Shown: positions 1 to 10,030, numbered from the stretch's first letter. The stretch: 64,000 nucleotides of DNA from Atrichornis clamosus (GCA_013400975.1 WBMZ01014036.1:1-64000), one strand, 5' to 3'. The notes: generated by a model from the sequence alone, not told the origin. Translations and numbers: made by a program.

Positions 1-70
1 CGTGCCCCGGGGCGCCCCCGCCGCGCGGGGTCGGGGCCGTTCCCGCCGGCCGGGGCGCGCGCCCTGCGCA

Positions 71-143
71 GCCCCAGTGGCCTAATGGATAAGGCACTGG
101 CCTCCTAAGCCAGGGATTGTGGGTTCGAGTCCCATCTGGGGTG
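71..143 (+). tRNA. tRNA-Arg (anticodon CCT), copy 1
   Basis: A 73-nt cloverleaf: acceptor stem GCCCCAG/CTGGGGT with a G-U first pair, anticodon stem CTGGC/GCCAG, anticodon CCT at 104-106 preceded by T, and T loop TTCGAGT. The internal A box (TGGCCTAATGG) and B box (GGTTCGAGTCC) are intact, and a T4 Pol III terminator follows at about 151-154. It decodes AGG. It is identical over all 73 nt to the copy at 2789-2861. The 3' CCA is not encoded, as expected for a nuclear tRNA. Confidence 0.97.
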
Positions 144-1819
144 AGTCCTGTTTTGCTTCTGCCAACTCCTCTTCTGTGCTCTTCTCCCCGTGTCAGTGCC
201 TCGGGCCTTCTCCTGCTCCTACCTCGCGGCTGCTGGCTTTGGCTGCTTGGTGGGGAAGACATTTCCCATACCCGTGGGAGATGCCAGTTAAGGAGGTTGA
301 TGCACCGGGAGAAGTCAGAGGTGCGGATAACCCAGCTCGTGTGTCCGAGCCCGAAGAGGGGAAGTCCAAAAGGGGGTGGTTGGGGCAGTCCATGATGTGT
401 TTTGGGGCAGCGAGATCCCCACGGCAGCTCCAGACTCTCTCCCTATGCCAACAGCCGCTGTTGATGGGATGATGATGTTGTCTGCTCCTGGCCAGTGGTC
501 CCTGTTTAAATATCATGGAAATGGGAAACGAGGAGCAGCTACAAACTGTCCCAGGCTTCAGTGCAAAGGTGGGTGCTTCATCCAGCAGGTTGTGAGGTCC
601 TGCGTGCCCAGTGCTCAGATGGGGCTGTGATCCATGGAATAACAACCAGCTTTGCCTTGGGACCCGAGGATGAAAGGAGAGGTGGTAATGAAAGGCTGAT
701 TTTTGGAAGGGTGTTAACGAAAGGCTGATTTTTGGAGGGATGTTAGTGAAAGGATGACTCTGGCTGGAGCACGGACATCCTCCAAGGTGTCCCAGGAGGT
801 GCTGAAGCAGAGCAGTGGCAGTTGTTTAATTAGCTCTGTCTGGGCAGAGCTGGGTTTGTGTCGGGTCAGGGCTGAGCAGGGAATTTCAGCTGCATTTTTA
901 CCCCCTCCAGGTGGTCCCTAAATCATTGGCTGCATCTGAGCCCCAACAAGAAGCCCATTGATGCTGGGGCATGTCTGCCTTGCATGGGAGACCTCTTCCC
1001 AGTGCAGGACAAGCTTGGATGGGCAGGAAGCTTTATTCCACCAGAAACCACATCTCCGTGAGGGGCAGGTCATTGGGGTCACGGCGTTTGGCTGTGCTGC
1101 CCTGGGACCAAAGTCCTCCCCATAAGTGCCTTTGGGATAATGCCCTCTCAGATTTGTTGCATTAAAAAGCTGCTTGGAGGGTCTTTTCCTACGGAGTTAA
1201 TGGATTTTAAAAGGCAGCTGCGGTCAGGGTGATGCCACACCAGTAAAATACAAAGTGAAGTTTCTTTTTAAGCAGTTTTCTCTCTTAGGTGTGGGAGGAA
1301 ATGGCTCTGCTGCCTGGAAAGTAGCAAACCTGCCTAAGCCCTGGGCGCTGGACTGCTGATTAAAACACCTTCCCGTGGTGGGCTTTGGGAAACTCTTTTT
1401 AGGTTTAGGTGAGAAACACAGGGTTTGGGGAGAGTGGCTGCAGCAAGGGCAGGACAAACAGGAGGTTAGGGAGGCCCATGGTGTTTTTCCAGGGCTAATG
1501 GTGTAATCCCTGTTACACCATTCTGCTGTAGCAGGGTCTGTCACCAGCATCTCGGGGACACTGTGACTGTCACATCTACAGTGACCTATTGGCACAGGGG
1601 GTCCCATGGGAGGGATGGTTATGGGACACCCTCCATAACCAGCGTTGGGTCAGGAGAAACAGCCACACTTCCAGGAGGGATGGAGGGTGAGGGATGCTCA
1701 GGGGGTGTCTGGGGTGATGTGGAGGATGCCCAGGGGTGTCTGGGGAATACCCAAGAGATGTCAGGGGCACCCGGGGACCCGCCCGGTGTGTGACACTGCC
1801 CCAGGGCACTTTTATAGGC
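144..1819. other. Spacer between tRNA genes
   Basis: No gene is supported here. Open frames up to 150 codons lack any recognisable domain or splice context. Apart from a small 29-bp direct repeat (690-758) I see only unremarkable GC-moderate sequence. Confidence 0.6.
690..758. repeat. 29-bp tandem repeat, about 2.4 copies
   Basis: Units start at 690, 719 and 748 with the shared core GAAAGGCTGATTTTTGGA; the third unit is cut short and diverged. The repeat is short and imperfect. Confidence 0.75.
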
Positions 1820-1892
1820 GACCACGTGGCCTAATGGATAAGGCGTCTGACTTCGGATCAGAAGATTGAGGGTTCGAGTCCCTTCGTGGTTG
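1820..1892 (+). tRNA. tRNA-Arg (anticodon TCG)
   Basis: A 73-nt cloverleaf: acceptor GACCACG/CGTGGTT, anticodon stem TCTGA/TCAGA, anticodon TCG at 1853-1855, T loop TTCGAGT, and intact A and B boxes. A TTTT terminator follows directly at 1893-1896. It decodes CGA and, by wobble, CGG. The body is the standard vertebrate Arg-TCG sequence and differs from the neighbouring Arg-CCT bodies in acceptor and anticodon stems, so it is a separate isoacceptor. A human tRNA-Arg-TCG lies with Arg-CCT genes in the corresponding 17q25 interval (from memory). Confidence 0.97.
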
Positions 1893-2331
1893 TTTTAAAG
1901 CCACGAGAGACACTCGAGGCGTTTCATTTCCCGCGCCGGGGGTCGGCGCTGGATCCCCGCGGGATTAAGGCAACGCATTCGTGCTAGGGGCAGGGCAGAT
2001 CGAGCATACTTAGAGTGGGATCTGCCCCGAATGTCCCTTGCGGAGGCCATTCATGCCCCAGGGCGGGGCAGAGCGCGGGTGGGGGAGTGACCCGGAGCCC
2101 GAAAGCGGCGCCCGGTGGGGTCTAAGTCACAGCTGGGGCAGTTTCCTGGGAAAATGAAAGGGCGGAGCAGTTCTGGGGGGATTTTCCCTCCTGCCGGGAA
2201 CGCTGGGTGAGTTACAGCGGGTCTGGGGGCGGGTCGGTCCAGTGTGTCCTGGGTGGGGATCGCCACGCTGCTCTTTCTCTGTGCGGGGCGCTGCTGCACT
2301 GAGCCAGAGCAGGACGAGTTTAAGTACGTGA

Positions 2332-2404
2332 CACCCCAAGTGGGACTTGAACCTGCGGTACCTCCCTTCAGGGGCCGTTGCTTTGTCCACTCGACCACCG
2401 GGGC
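2332..2404 (-). pseudogene. Degenerate tRNA-like element (Arg-CCT relic?)
   Basis: Read on the minus strand this is exactly 73 nt, with a wobble-rich but closed acceptor stem (GCCCCGG/TTGGGGT), a B box GGTTCAAGTCC and a one-mismatch A box (TGGTCGAGTGG). The D stem keeps about two of four pairs and the anticodon stem (ACGGC/GGGAG) only one of five, so no anticodon can be assigned. No T4 terminator is seen close downstream. It best fits a decayed member of the adjacent Arg cluster. It could still recruit TFIIIC or give a tRNA-like transcript. Confidence 0.6.
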
Positions 2405-2788
2405 CCAGCAGGAACCGTTCCGCGCCCCGACCCCCCGCGCTCCGTCCGCGGGGTCCGGGGCGGGGTCGGGGCTTTATTGCACCGAAAACCGGCACCGGCA
2501 GCTCCCGGTGGGGCCGGGCGGGCGGAGGGGGCTGCGCGGGGGTCTCCATTCCAAACTGCTCCACCACCCCGAGTCGGCATTTCTGGGCTGCGCTGGGCAG
2601 TTTGGGAGGTGGAGGCGGGCGGAGGCTGCGCGACTTGGCGGGGGAGCGGGACCTTGCTCTGGGGGCTGTTCACAGCGGGAGGGTCGCGGGAATGATGTGC
2701 GGGACCCCCCAGCCCCTCCTGCGGCGGCCGCGCTCCCTTCTGGCCAGCAGAGAGTTAAGTGACAGCGCCAAAAACCCGCGGGTGCGCG

Positions 2789-2861
2789 GCCCCAGTGGCC
2801 TAATGGATAAGGCACTGGCCTCCTAAGCCAGGGATTGTGGGTTCGAGTCCCATCTGGGGTG
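2789..2861 (+). tRNA. tRNA-Arg (anticodon CCT), copy 2
   Basis: Identical at all 73 positions to the gene at 71-143, with anticodon CCT at 2822-2824, intact A and B boxes and a TTTT terminator at about 2866-2869. The flanks differ from copy 1 beyond a short GC-rich 5' similarity, so identity is confined to the tRNA itself. This is typical of selection or gene conversion in tRNA families. It decodes AGG. Confidence 0.97.
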
Positions 2862-3379
2862 ACTCTTTTCCCCGCCGAGGATCCACGTCCGGTCCCGGAG
2901 AAGGTTCGGTTCGCTGCGGCGGTGAACGCGGTGCGCCTCCGGCTGCCGCTCCCTGGGCTGCCGCGTTCTCCTTCTCACGCATCCTGGCACGGACGAGACG
3001 TTTTTCCTGGTGTAGAACCAGGCGCAACCTTGGGAATCTGTTTTTAATCCCTGAAATTCCCACATCCTCCACGTCCCGGTGTCACGTGCTCGTCCACGGC
3101 TTTACGCCTTTCCTTGAACTGAAATTTTGCAAATCTCACGTTACAATCTGAGGAAAGGAGCCCTGAGCAGCGGGTGATCCTGGCAGCGAGGTCTCCTGGT
3201 GATGGGAAGGCTCGGCTGAGGCTGTTGCTGTCCCGGTTGATGGTGTGATGACATTTGGTGTCTTAAAAACATCAGAAGCAGCGACATCCCCGTGTTTGTA
3301 AAGGCCAGGGCACAGCACTGACAGGGGTCTTCGGACACCTGTGCCTGTGAGAGGGGGGCTGGCAGGGACCCCGGCTCCT
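2862..3379. other. Spacer 3' of tRNA-Arg-CCT copy 2
   Basis: GC-rich at first, then ordinary sequence; no gene or clear repeat is seen before the CR1 fragment. Confidence 0.5.
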
Positions 3380-3539
3380 GTGCCCTGGAGAGTGGTGGAT
3401 TCACCATCCCTGGGAGTGCTCAAATTCCATGTGGATGTGGCATTTGGGGACACGGTTTAGTGGCGAACATGGCAGTGCTGGCTTGGACTTGACAATCTCG
3501 GGGGTCTTTTCCAACCTGAACGATTCAGTGATTCCATGC
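3380..3539 (+). mobile_element. CR1 LINE 3' fragment (plus orientation)
   Basis: The stretch resembles the avian CR1 3' region: a part reading like 'atgtggatgtggcatttggggaca', then GGACTTGACAATCTCGG and TTTTCCAACCTGAACGATTC, ending in the ATTC-rich tail. It is a diverged, 5'-truncated copy of about 160 bp with no ORF. The identification is from remembered family features, not an alignment. Confidence 0.75.
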
Positions 3540-3627
3540 AGAAAAGCTTTAGGTGGGCGATGTGTCTGCTCCCGGTGCTGGGCAGGGCGTGCAGAGGTGG
3601 AGGCGGCCAGCCCAGGGCAGGGCTTCC

Positions 3628-3811
3628 TGGGAGGGATGTCAGGATGCATTGGAGTGCTTCAGCATTCCCCTCTTCCTGGGAGGGATGTTAGGATGCATTG
3701 GAGTGCTTCAGCATTCCCCTCTTCCTGGGAGGGATGTTAGGATGCATTGGAGTGCTTCAGCATTCCCCTCTTCCTGGGAGGGATGTTAGGATGCATTGCT
3801 GTGCTCCTGCA
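3628..3811. repeat. 49-bp minisatellite, about 3.7 copies
   Basis: Units begin at 3628, 3677, 3726 and 3775. The first three are nearly identical (one C/T change near base 13 of the first unit), while the fourth diverges after about 25 bases. The unit starts TGGGAGGGATGTTAGGATGC. High identity among the first three units indicates a recent expansion. It lies between a CR1 fragment and the Arg-TCT tRNA; the frames open across it are by-products of repetition. Confidence 0.9.
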
Positions 3812-4019
3812 TCCCCCCAGCATCCCATTTTGGGGAGGATCTGGGTTTTGAGCTCTCCTGGTTTTGCGGATGTAAATGCCCTGTCAGGAGAGACCTCAAA
3901 GTCCCCCCCTTCCGAAGGGGATGTAGCAAAGCCCCGACACTTCCTGGTGCCCTGAATCAAGTCCAGGGACGACTTTCCTCTCTTATTTGGGGCCTTCCTA
4001 AAACAGAACCACCTCTCCC

Positions 4020-4092
4020 CACCCCAGGTGGGACTCGAACCCACAATCCCTGACTTAGAAGGCCAGTGCCTTATCCATTAGGCCACTGGGGC
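4020..4092 (-). tRNA. tRNA-Arg (anticodon TCT) on an Arg-CCT body
   Basis: Minus-strand 73-nt cloverleaf with anticodon TCT (genomic 4057-4059), no intron, intact A and B boxes, and a T4 terminator on the minus strand at 4003-4000. Against the Arg-CCT copies it differs at three positions only: 34 (C to T, the anticodon), 40 (C to T, giving a G-U pair in the anticodon stem) and 65 (T to C, giving G-C in the T stem). All stems pair, so it looks functional and should read AGA. The usual vertebrate Arg-TCT genes have a different body and often an intron (established knowledge), so this appears to be an anticodon switch. Confidence 0.93.
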
Positions 4093-4704
4093 CCTGCCAA
4101 GCATTAAAAAAAGGGTGATTTTGGTTTCTTTGAGCCCCCCAGTGAACCCATCGGGCAGTGGTGAAACACATCACACCACCGAGCTTTGTTCTCATTAAAC
4201 AGGGTCCACTAAAGAGCCACTCTTAAAGCCTGGAAGACTCATCCAAAGAATTTTTGGTGTCCCACCTCAAGGGCCAGAAGCCTCCTGTGCTCACGGGGTG
4301 GGGTTTATTGGTTAGATAAAAATCAGAGAAAGGAAGTAAGTTGAAGGGAAGGAAACAGAAGGAAAGAAACAGAGAATACTCTAAGGGTTGGACTTGATGA
4401 TCCTAAGGGTCTTTTCCAACCTTAATGATTTTTGATTCTATTTGCTGCTTAGATATGTTGTTAAGACTGCTTTCAATCTTCCCTTTCCTTCCCCAAAAAT
4501 CTACTGTGGCTTTGTGTTCAGCAGCAGAGGATGCTCTGATGGAGCACAGGCTGCATGCAGAACACAAAGAACATTTAAAAAAAAGAGTAGCTGACAAAAA
4601 TCAGAATTTTTAGTTCCTCTCAAATGTGAACAATCATTTTTCTGAAAAATGACTGACAGGCCATCACAGTGTATCATTGGGTATGAAAGAAGATGTTAAA
4701 TATT
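4093..4704. other. Interval between tRNA cluster and MRPL58 3' end
   Basis: No gene seen. It holds a CR1 tail at 4384-4442 and AT-rich sequence leading into the MRPL58 3' UTR. Confidence 0.5.
4384..4442 (+). mobile_element. CR1 LINE 3' tail fragment (plus orientation)
   Basis: The sequence GGTTGGACTTGATGATCCTA, then GTCTTTTCCAACCTTAATGA and a TTTTGATTCTAT tail, matches the CR1 3' terminus. Only about 60 bp remain. Confidence 0.8.
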
Positions 4705-4733
4705 TTTATTTATACTTTCAGACCATTTTTATT
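4705..4733 (-). terminator. MRPL58 poly(A) signals
   Basis: Two AATAAA hexamers on the minus strand (4733-4728 and 4710-4705) lie 90-120 bp beyond the MRPL58 stop, giving a short 3' UTR. Which is used cannot be told from sequence. Confidence 0.65.
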
Positions 4734-4822
4734 CAATACAGCTCAAGTTTAGCAACATCTACAGCTGCCAACGCCACTTCTTTAGGAAGATTGAATGCCA
4801 AGGACTTGGATCTCTGCTGTTC

Positions 4823-6908
4823 TCAGTCGAAATCTGCCTTCCTGCTCTGTTTTATAGTTGAGTGTATTTTTTTCTGTCGTAGTCGTTCACGGTTCATTTT
4901 TTCCACCCTAAAACAAAATTAAAAGATCCTTTAGTGTACAAAGAAAACATTTAAATATTTAACTTCTGAGATTTGATGAGCCAGTAAACATCCACAGATA
5001 GTAAAAAGTCCTTGTTCTGGTAATGTTACTGAGGAAAGCAGTTAAAATCTAATGGATCAGTGATTTTCCAAAAAAAGGAAATCTAAATGAGTCTGAAGAA
5101 GATTGTTTAAAGATGCTGCAAACTAAATTGTGTAACATGACAGACTGAACCCAGTCTGGTTAAAATAAAGACTATTTTAATGAAGATACCTCTCTATGAG
5201 TTTCTGTGTTGTCTCCTTAGACAGCACCTTGGGTTTCTCGACGGCCTCCGTGACCATGGCCCGGATTTTTTCCAAACAAATCGCCAGATTCCTCATTTGG
5301 TAGCGGCTCTCTTCCGAGGTCACAATCAGCTCACCAGCCCGGTTTATCTTATTCCTGTGCTGAATAGGGGGAAAACAGGATGTGACCACTGAAACCTTGC
5401 GGGAATTGTCACGTTCTGACACTGAGACATTTAAACCATGGTCAGAGGGGGAGGGTTGGTACCATCAGAGCCATTTTTTGTCTCACAGCTTCAGGAATCC
5501 AGTCCGCTGATGCCAGGTGGAACCGAACCTCTGCCTTGGAATTCACTGGGAGGAAAAACAGGGTCTTTGTTTCCACGTCACAGCTTGCCCTCCTAAGATT
5601 TATGAGATAATTCAGCCTGATCCCTGCTGGCTTTGAACATGGGATTATTCCATTATTAATTTTCTGAAAGGTCGCAATTCTCTTCTCGATGTATTTTTAC
5701 ACACCACTCTACAAGACAAACTTGTACCTGTCATGGTATTTGCCTTTCTAGACAGTACAGGATTTATTGCTATTGCCAGCCACTGCCTACCTTATTTTTA
5801 ATGGCAGAACAGGCAGTATTTTAAGTTTATCTGAATTAAACTGAGAATTTATTGCACAGTGAACTTTCAGAACCCAGCTGGCTGCTATTGTGTTTGATCA
5901 ATGGATAGAGGTGGTGTTCCACGTGTAACAGGAATGATCCCTGCAAGTGCTTTTAGGAGCATCAAATGTGTTACCACTGCTCTCCAGCACTATGCAGACT
6001 CAGAAGATGTGCTAAAATGCAGGGTGTTGATAATGAAAAATGAGCGTCCAGCAGCACGAAGATGCTGTCTAACTTCAAGTTCTCGATATTTTGCCACACA
6101 GTACCGCAAAACAACTGAAGATGGTGATTCTTCCATGGGAGAAGCTGTTCCTCACCTTTATTAACGTTCTGCCCGCCGGGGCCGCTGCTCCGGCTGTAGG
6201 ACACGGTCAGGCGAGCTGGAAGAGAGGGGCAGCGGCTGAGCCGGGATGGGGCCGAGCTCGGAGCACGGACTCGGTGCCAGGGAATGCGGGACGGGCGCCC
6301 TGGCCCGGGTGTGGTGGGAGGGGGACTCACCCATAGGGATGTCGAGGGTGGGCGGCTGCAGTTCCTCCTGGAAGACACATCGGGGGCGGCGTCGGGGGAT
6401 CCCGGGGGTTTGGGGGGTCCCGGGGGTGCCACCGGCCCCGCCCGTCCCGGGGACACGAGCTCGGGGCGGGGCTGTCCGGCCACGCCCACCCTGGGGCCAC
6501 GCCCCTCACGCTAACCCGCGCCCAACCACAGGCAACTACTGGTGCTAAGCCCCGCCCCCGCCTACCCGCAGCACCACCCCGTGCTAAACCCGCCCACCCG
6601 ATTGACTCCGCTCCTTATGGTGACCCCGCCCACATAATAATATTATAGCACACGAATCCCGCCCACTCGCTGTCAATCACACACGAACCCCCGTCCTAAA
6701 CCCCTCCCCTCGGCCGTCTCCCTCTTCCCCCCGCCCCTCTCACCGTGGTGCGGGCGGCGGTTCCGTCCTGCCGCGGCGGGTACAGCTTGTCCAGGCTGTG
6801 GGAGCTCCGGTACTCGGTGCCGGCGGCAGCCCGCTGCGAGAACCGGGCGCACAGAAGCGCCAACCCCGGCCGCGGCCGGCACAAGCTCCGCAGCGTGTGC
6901 GCCGCCAT
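4823..6908 (-). CDS. MRPL58: MRPL58 (ICT1), mitoribosome rescue peptidyl-tRNA hydrolase
   Basis: Joined coding exons, minus strand: 6908-6744, 6367-6331, 6215-6156, 5545-5463, 5359-5190, 4907-4823; 600 nt, 199 aa (human about 206). All introns have GT/AG ends and every join is in phase. Residues 1-35 are Arg/Ala-rich with few acids, fitting a mitochondrial presequence. The release-factor-like motif [11 protein letters not shown] spans about residues 77-87, with GGQ at 81-83. A basic C-terminal tail ([10 protein letters not shown], about 176-185) fits the ribosome-binding helix of the family. The family is an integral large-subunit protein of the mitochondrial ribosome that hydrolyses peptidyl-tRNA on stalled ribosomes without codon specificity. 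The start is the ATG at 6908 at the edge of the CpG-rich promoter. It lies in tandem with CDR2L, as in human. Confidence 0.95.
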
Positions 6909-7060
6909 GTTGGTCCCCGCGGTGCGCTCCCGCCAGGCGTCCCCGCGGAAACGGCGGCCGAGCGCCACGTTCCGGGGCGGGGCCGGCGGGGCGAGGGGCG
7001 CGGAGAGGGGTTTGGGAGAATAAAGGGGCTGTTCTGGGGCTGTGGAGATGGATTCGTGCA
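6690..7060 (-). promoter_or_regulatory. MRPL58 CpG-island promoter and 5' exon
   Basis: Dense CpG and GC boxes (for example GGGGCGGGGCC near 6974) surround the ATG at 6908. No TATA box is evident, as is usual for a housekeeping mitochondrial gene. The first intron (6743-6368) is also rich in CACGCCC/GCCCCGCC motifs that could bind SP/KLF factors. The exact TSS cannot be placed. Confidence 0.6.
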
Positions 7061-7077
7061 ATCATGAGCGTGTGATG

Positions 7078-7230
7078 CCCGTGGGGTCTAGGCTGGGGGT
7101 CTGTGGGGCCGGGGGCGTGTCTGCAGTACTAATGGGAGGTGTATGGGGGGTATATGGGATCTGTGGGGGGCCAAGAAAGGGGGATATGGGGCGTCTGGGG
7201 ACACCGTGAGGGGATGAGGGAGGTCAGGGG
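7078..7230 (+). other. G-rich tract upstream of MRPL58
   Basis: The plus strand has many G3-G6 runs at short spacing (GGGGTC, GGGGGTC, GGGGCCGGGGG, GGGGGG and others), enough for several potential G-quadruplexes. It lies about 170-320 bp upstream of the MRPL58 start codon. No coding potential. Confidence 0.55.
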
Positions 7231-7380
7231 TGGTTATGAGGTCTGTGCACCCTAGACCTTCGTGACAACCAGTGCTGAAAATGAAAATACATCCAGCCCT
7301 TTTAATGTACTGTCTGGTTTTTGCCCCTGGGCTGCTTCAGTTTTTACATTTTTATCTGCTCAAGAATGCTAAAGAGTTAC

Positions 7381-7543
7381 ATACACACACACATATCTAT
7401 ATCTATATCTATATCTATATCTATATCTATATCTATCTATATCTATATCTATATCTATATCTATATCTATCTATATCTATATCTNCTATATCTATATCTA
7501 TATCTCTATATCTATATCTATATCTATATCTCTATATATACAA
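7381..7543. repeat. TATATC hexanucleotide microsatellite with an N
   Basis: After a short CA run the sequence is nearly pure (TATATC)n with occasional TATC slips, from about 7394 to 7540. Base 7485 is N, so repeat number is uncertain there and the assembly may have collapsed or joined reads. Frames open across it encode only I/Y/S/L repeats. Confidence 0.97.
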
Positions 7544-9990
7544 TTATTTCTGTGCTGATATAGCAGCACAAGACGCCAAGGTGGATATGGGATGCAGGGG
7601 AGTGAGGCAGTTGTGGAAATCCTTTGGCTTTTACTCCTGTTGGAGCTGTCAGGCTGGCTTGACAAGAAGGGTGTGCGTTCCAGAGGGGAAGGGACTGCTA
7701 TTCCTGGCAGCAGGAAAATGCACAGGCAGGGATGGGCTGTCATTTGCTCTCATGTTTTGACAGGAGCTGACAATCTTGTGTTTAAAACTGTGGATGAAGT
7801 CTAAATGGGTGTTCAGAAGCCGATGCAGTGACTGTGACTGAGGATCTGAGCTGAGTCCCACCTAGATAATCCATTTAAAGTCAGGGAGCTCAGACCTTGG
7901 TAGGGAGCAAGTCCTGAACATGAATGGTTGCTCTGCAGCTGAGCAGCTCAGGGCCACGGGGAGCTCCTCACTTTGTTTTAATCGAATCTCTGAGTCCTGG
8001 GGTTCTGCTCTGCTTCCCTTGTCCAAACTCAGCTGCAAACAAAATGCTTTAAGGAAAAAACCCAGAGCCTTCAGAGACAAACCGTGCCATCTGGTGACCT
8101 TAATTTCTAACAGGAACAGGTAAATGTTTGTGATTTGTAGCCAGAGGGATGGGTAAAATACTCAAAGCAGGATGACTCATTTCCCAGCTGTTGGCAAAGG
8201 TGTCTGGTTGTTGTTGTGCAGGAACAGCCTCCAAGGACAGTGCCACAGAGGGGCTGGGAAAGGAGCTGGAAGGTCACACAGGTGAAGCCAGACCCCTCTA
8301 AAAGGGCATTTGTCTGGTTTTGCTTCATTCCCACACTGTGTTGGTGCATTGAGCCTTGTTAAAAACCTGGATATCTCTGCTTGGAAGGTTGGAAACAGCT
8401 CTCTGTGTCAGGCAGGGCTTGGGATGACAAGGTCTGACTTTGGTGTGAGCCAAGGAGAGCCAATTGTCTGGCATTTCAGGAGAAATGAACTGCTTTGTCA
8501 CTAATCCTGGCTGAGGGAGCCAACTCAGCCCATTTGGTGGTCAATGGTGAGGAAGAGCTGCAAGGAGCCATCCCTGAAGCCCGAGGGGAAAGGCTGAGGT
8601 GTCCAAGGGGCCTTGTGTGAGCAAGGGCACAAGCTGTTAATGGAGGAGCAAAGGGGGCTTTGAGGGACATTCCAGAAGGTCTCAGCTCCTGTAAGAGAGG
8701 GAAGATGCTGAATCCTTCCCTGTGGGAGCTTCAGCTCTGTAAACACCTGCAATGTGTGCTTCAAGTGGCCCCTCCCTGTTTATAACAGATGCTCTTCTGA
8801 AGGGCTATTCCAGCTGGTGGTACAATGAGAAGCCAGACTAGACCTGATGGAACTGCATGTGTCTAAATGCTATCTTTCAAATTCAGCATAAAATCAGATT
8901 CTTGACAAGCTGTGCCCTTACTGATCTTAACGCTGTGGACTGAATAGGGTCACTGATTTTGCCAAATTCTGAAATTAAGGATTATTTCCTGTTACATCAT
9001 ACTTTCTCTTATCCATTTTAATTGCATGCAGCAATTTTTTTCTGTCATGAAGCATGGGGCTGTGCTGTTAAGTGGCTGCTGCTCTCTATTACACCAGTTT
9101 CTCTGGCGGTGTGGTTGCTCAATACTCGCTTGTTCCCTCTTAATGGAGTTGTGTAGCTTTCCTTGGAGTTTCAAAAGCAATTGGAAAAGTTTAGATCAAA
9201 GGTGGCACAAAAGGCCAGAAGATGCTTATTTTTCCCTCCTTTGATCACTGAAACCCTCACTTAAGGCAGAAATCAAATGACTCTGACTCACACAGTCATC
9301 AGGACGTGTATATACGGCCACTAATATTTTTGGATGCAGAAAAAAAATTGCCCTCAGCACTTTGCTGAACACACTGCTGATACACGGCAGCTGTGCCTTT
9401 GTCAAGCCAAGTACTAATATCATGTTACTTACATCAGTCATTTTTGGATTTGTGGTTTGCAAAAAAGGCCAAAAGAAAAATAGGATTTGAATTGGGAGCT
9501 TAGAAATGGTGTGGTTTTACAGAGACTTCCGAGCTGACAAAAGAGGGGTTTTATCGCGTGGCAAGTGTTGGCAGTCCAAGTGCACAAAAATGGGTGTTAC
9601 ATAAATAATGCAGCAGAATAGTTCAGCATATTCTCTTTCCTTTCTGCAAGGGAGCCTGAAGCACTTTCTTGACCCAAATTGTACATGAAAATCAAAGAAT
9701 TAACTCTTGTGCTGTTCTTAAAAAGAACTGCAAGAGCTTTGAGAATATCGGTGTTTCTTTTTATTCGAGAGGAGAATAGAGCATTTAAAAATATACCTAA
9801 CGTGTTGTACACTTAACTGCGATGCTGATCCATGTGGGATTGTTTGAAACAGAAAGTGAGGGTGATTCCCTTCCCACACCTTTGCAGCACCAGCTGACTG
9901 CAGGGCAAACACTGCCTGGCTTAAACCAACACTGCTACAGGTGCCAAGTTAACAGGGGGGTGAATGCTCCCAGGAAATCAACAATGCCTC
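7544..9990. other. Intergenic region between MRPL58 and CDR2L
   Basis: No splice-supported coding exon, RNA gene or clear transposon is seen. Open frames are under 82 codons and have no recognisable features. Confidence 0.55.
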
Positions 9991-10010
9991 TCTAGGTGTT
10001 GTTGTTCGTT

Positions 10011-10030
10011 TTTATTTATTTTATTTTATT
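10011..10030 (-). terminator. CDR2L poly(A) signal cluster
   Basis: Overlapping TTTATT repeats on the plus strand give several AATAAA hexamers on the minus strand, about 1.83 kb past the CDR2L stop. This predicts a 3' UTR of roughly 11850-10000. Confidence 0.6.

Noticed and set aside
3429..3955. Repetitive peptides across 3553-3955
   Set aside because: Translation of the 49-bp minisatellite; 49 is not a multiple of three, so each unit shifts frame and no repeat protein is plausible.
5177..5189. Possible MRPL58 stop right after exon 5 (reading on to LIERYLH and stop)
   Set aside because: A GT donor at 5189-5188 and an exon at 4907-4823 encoding the conserved basic C terminus in the correct phase are a better match to the family.
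7272..7760. 162-codon plus frame with long I/Y/S/L repeat
   Set aside because: Produced by translation through the TATATC microsatellite and an N.
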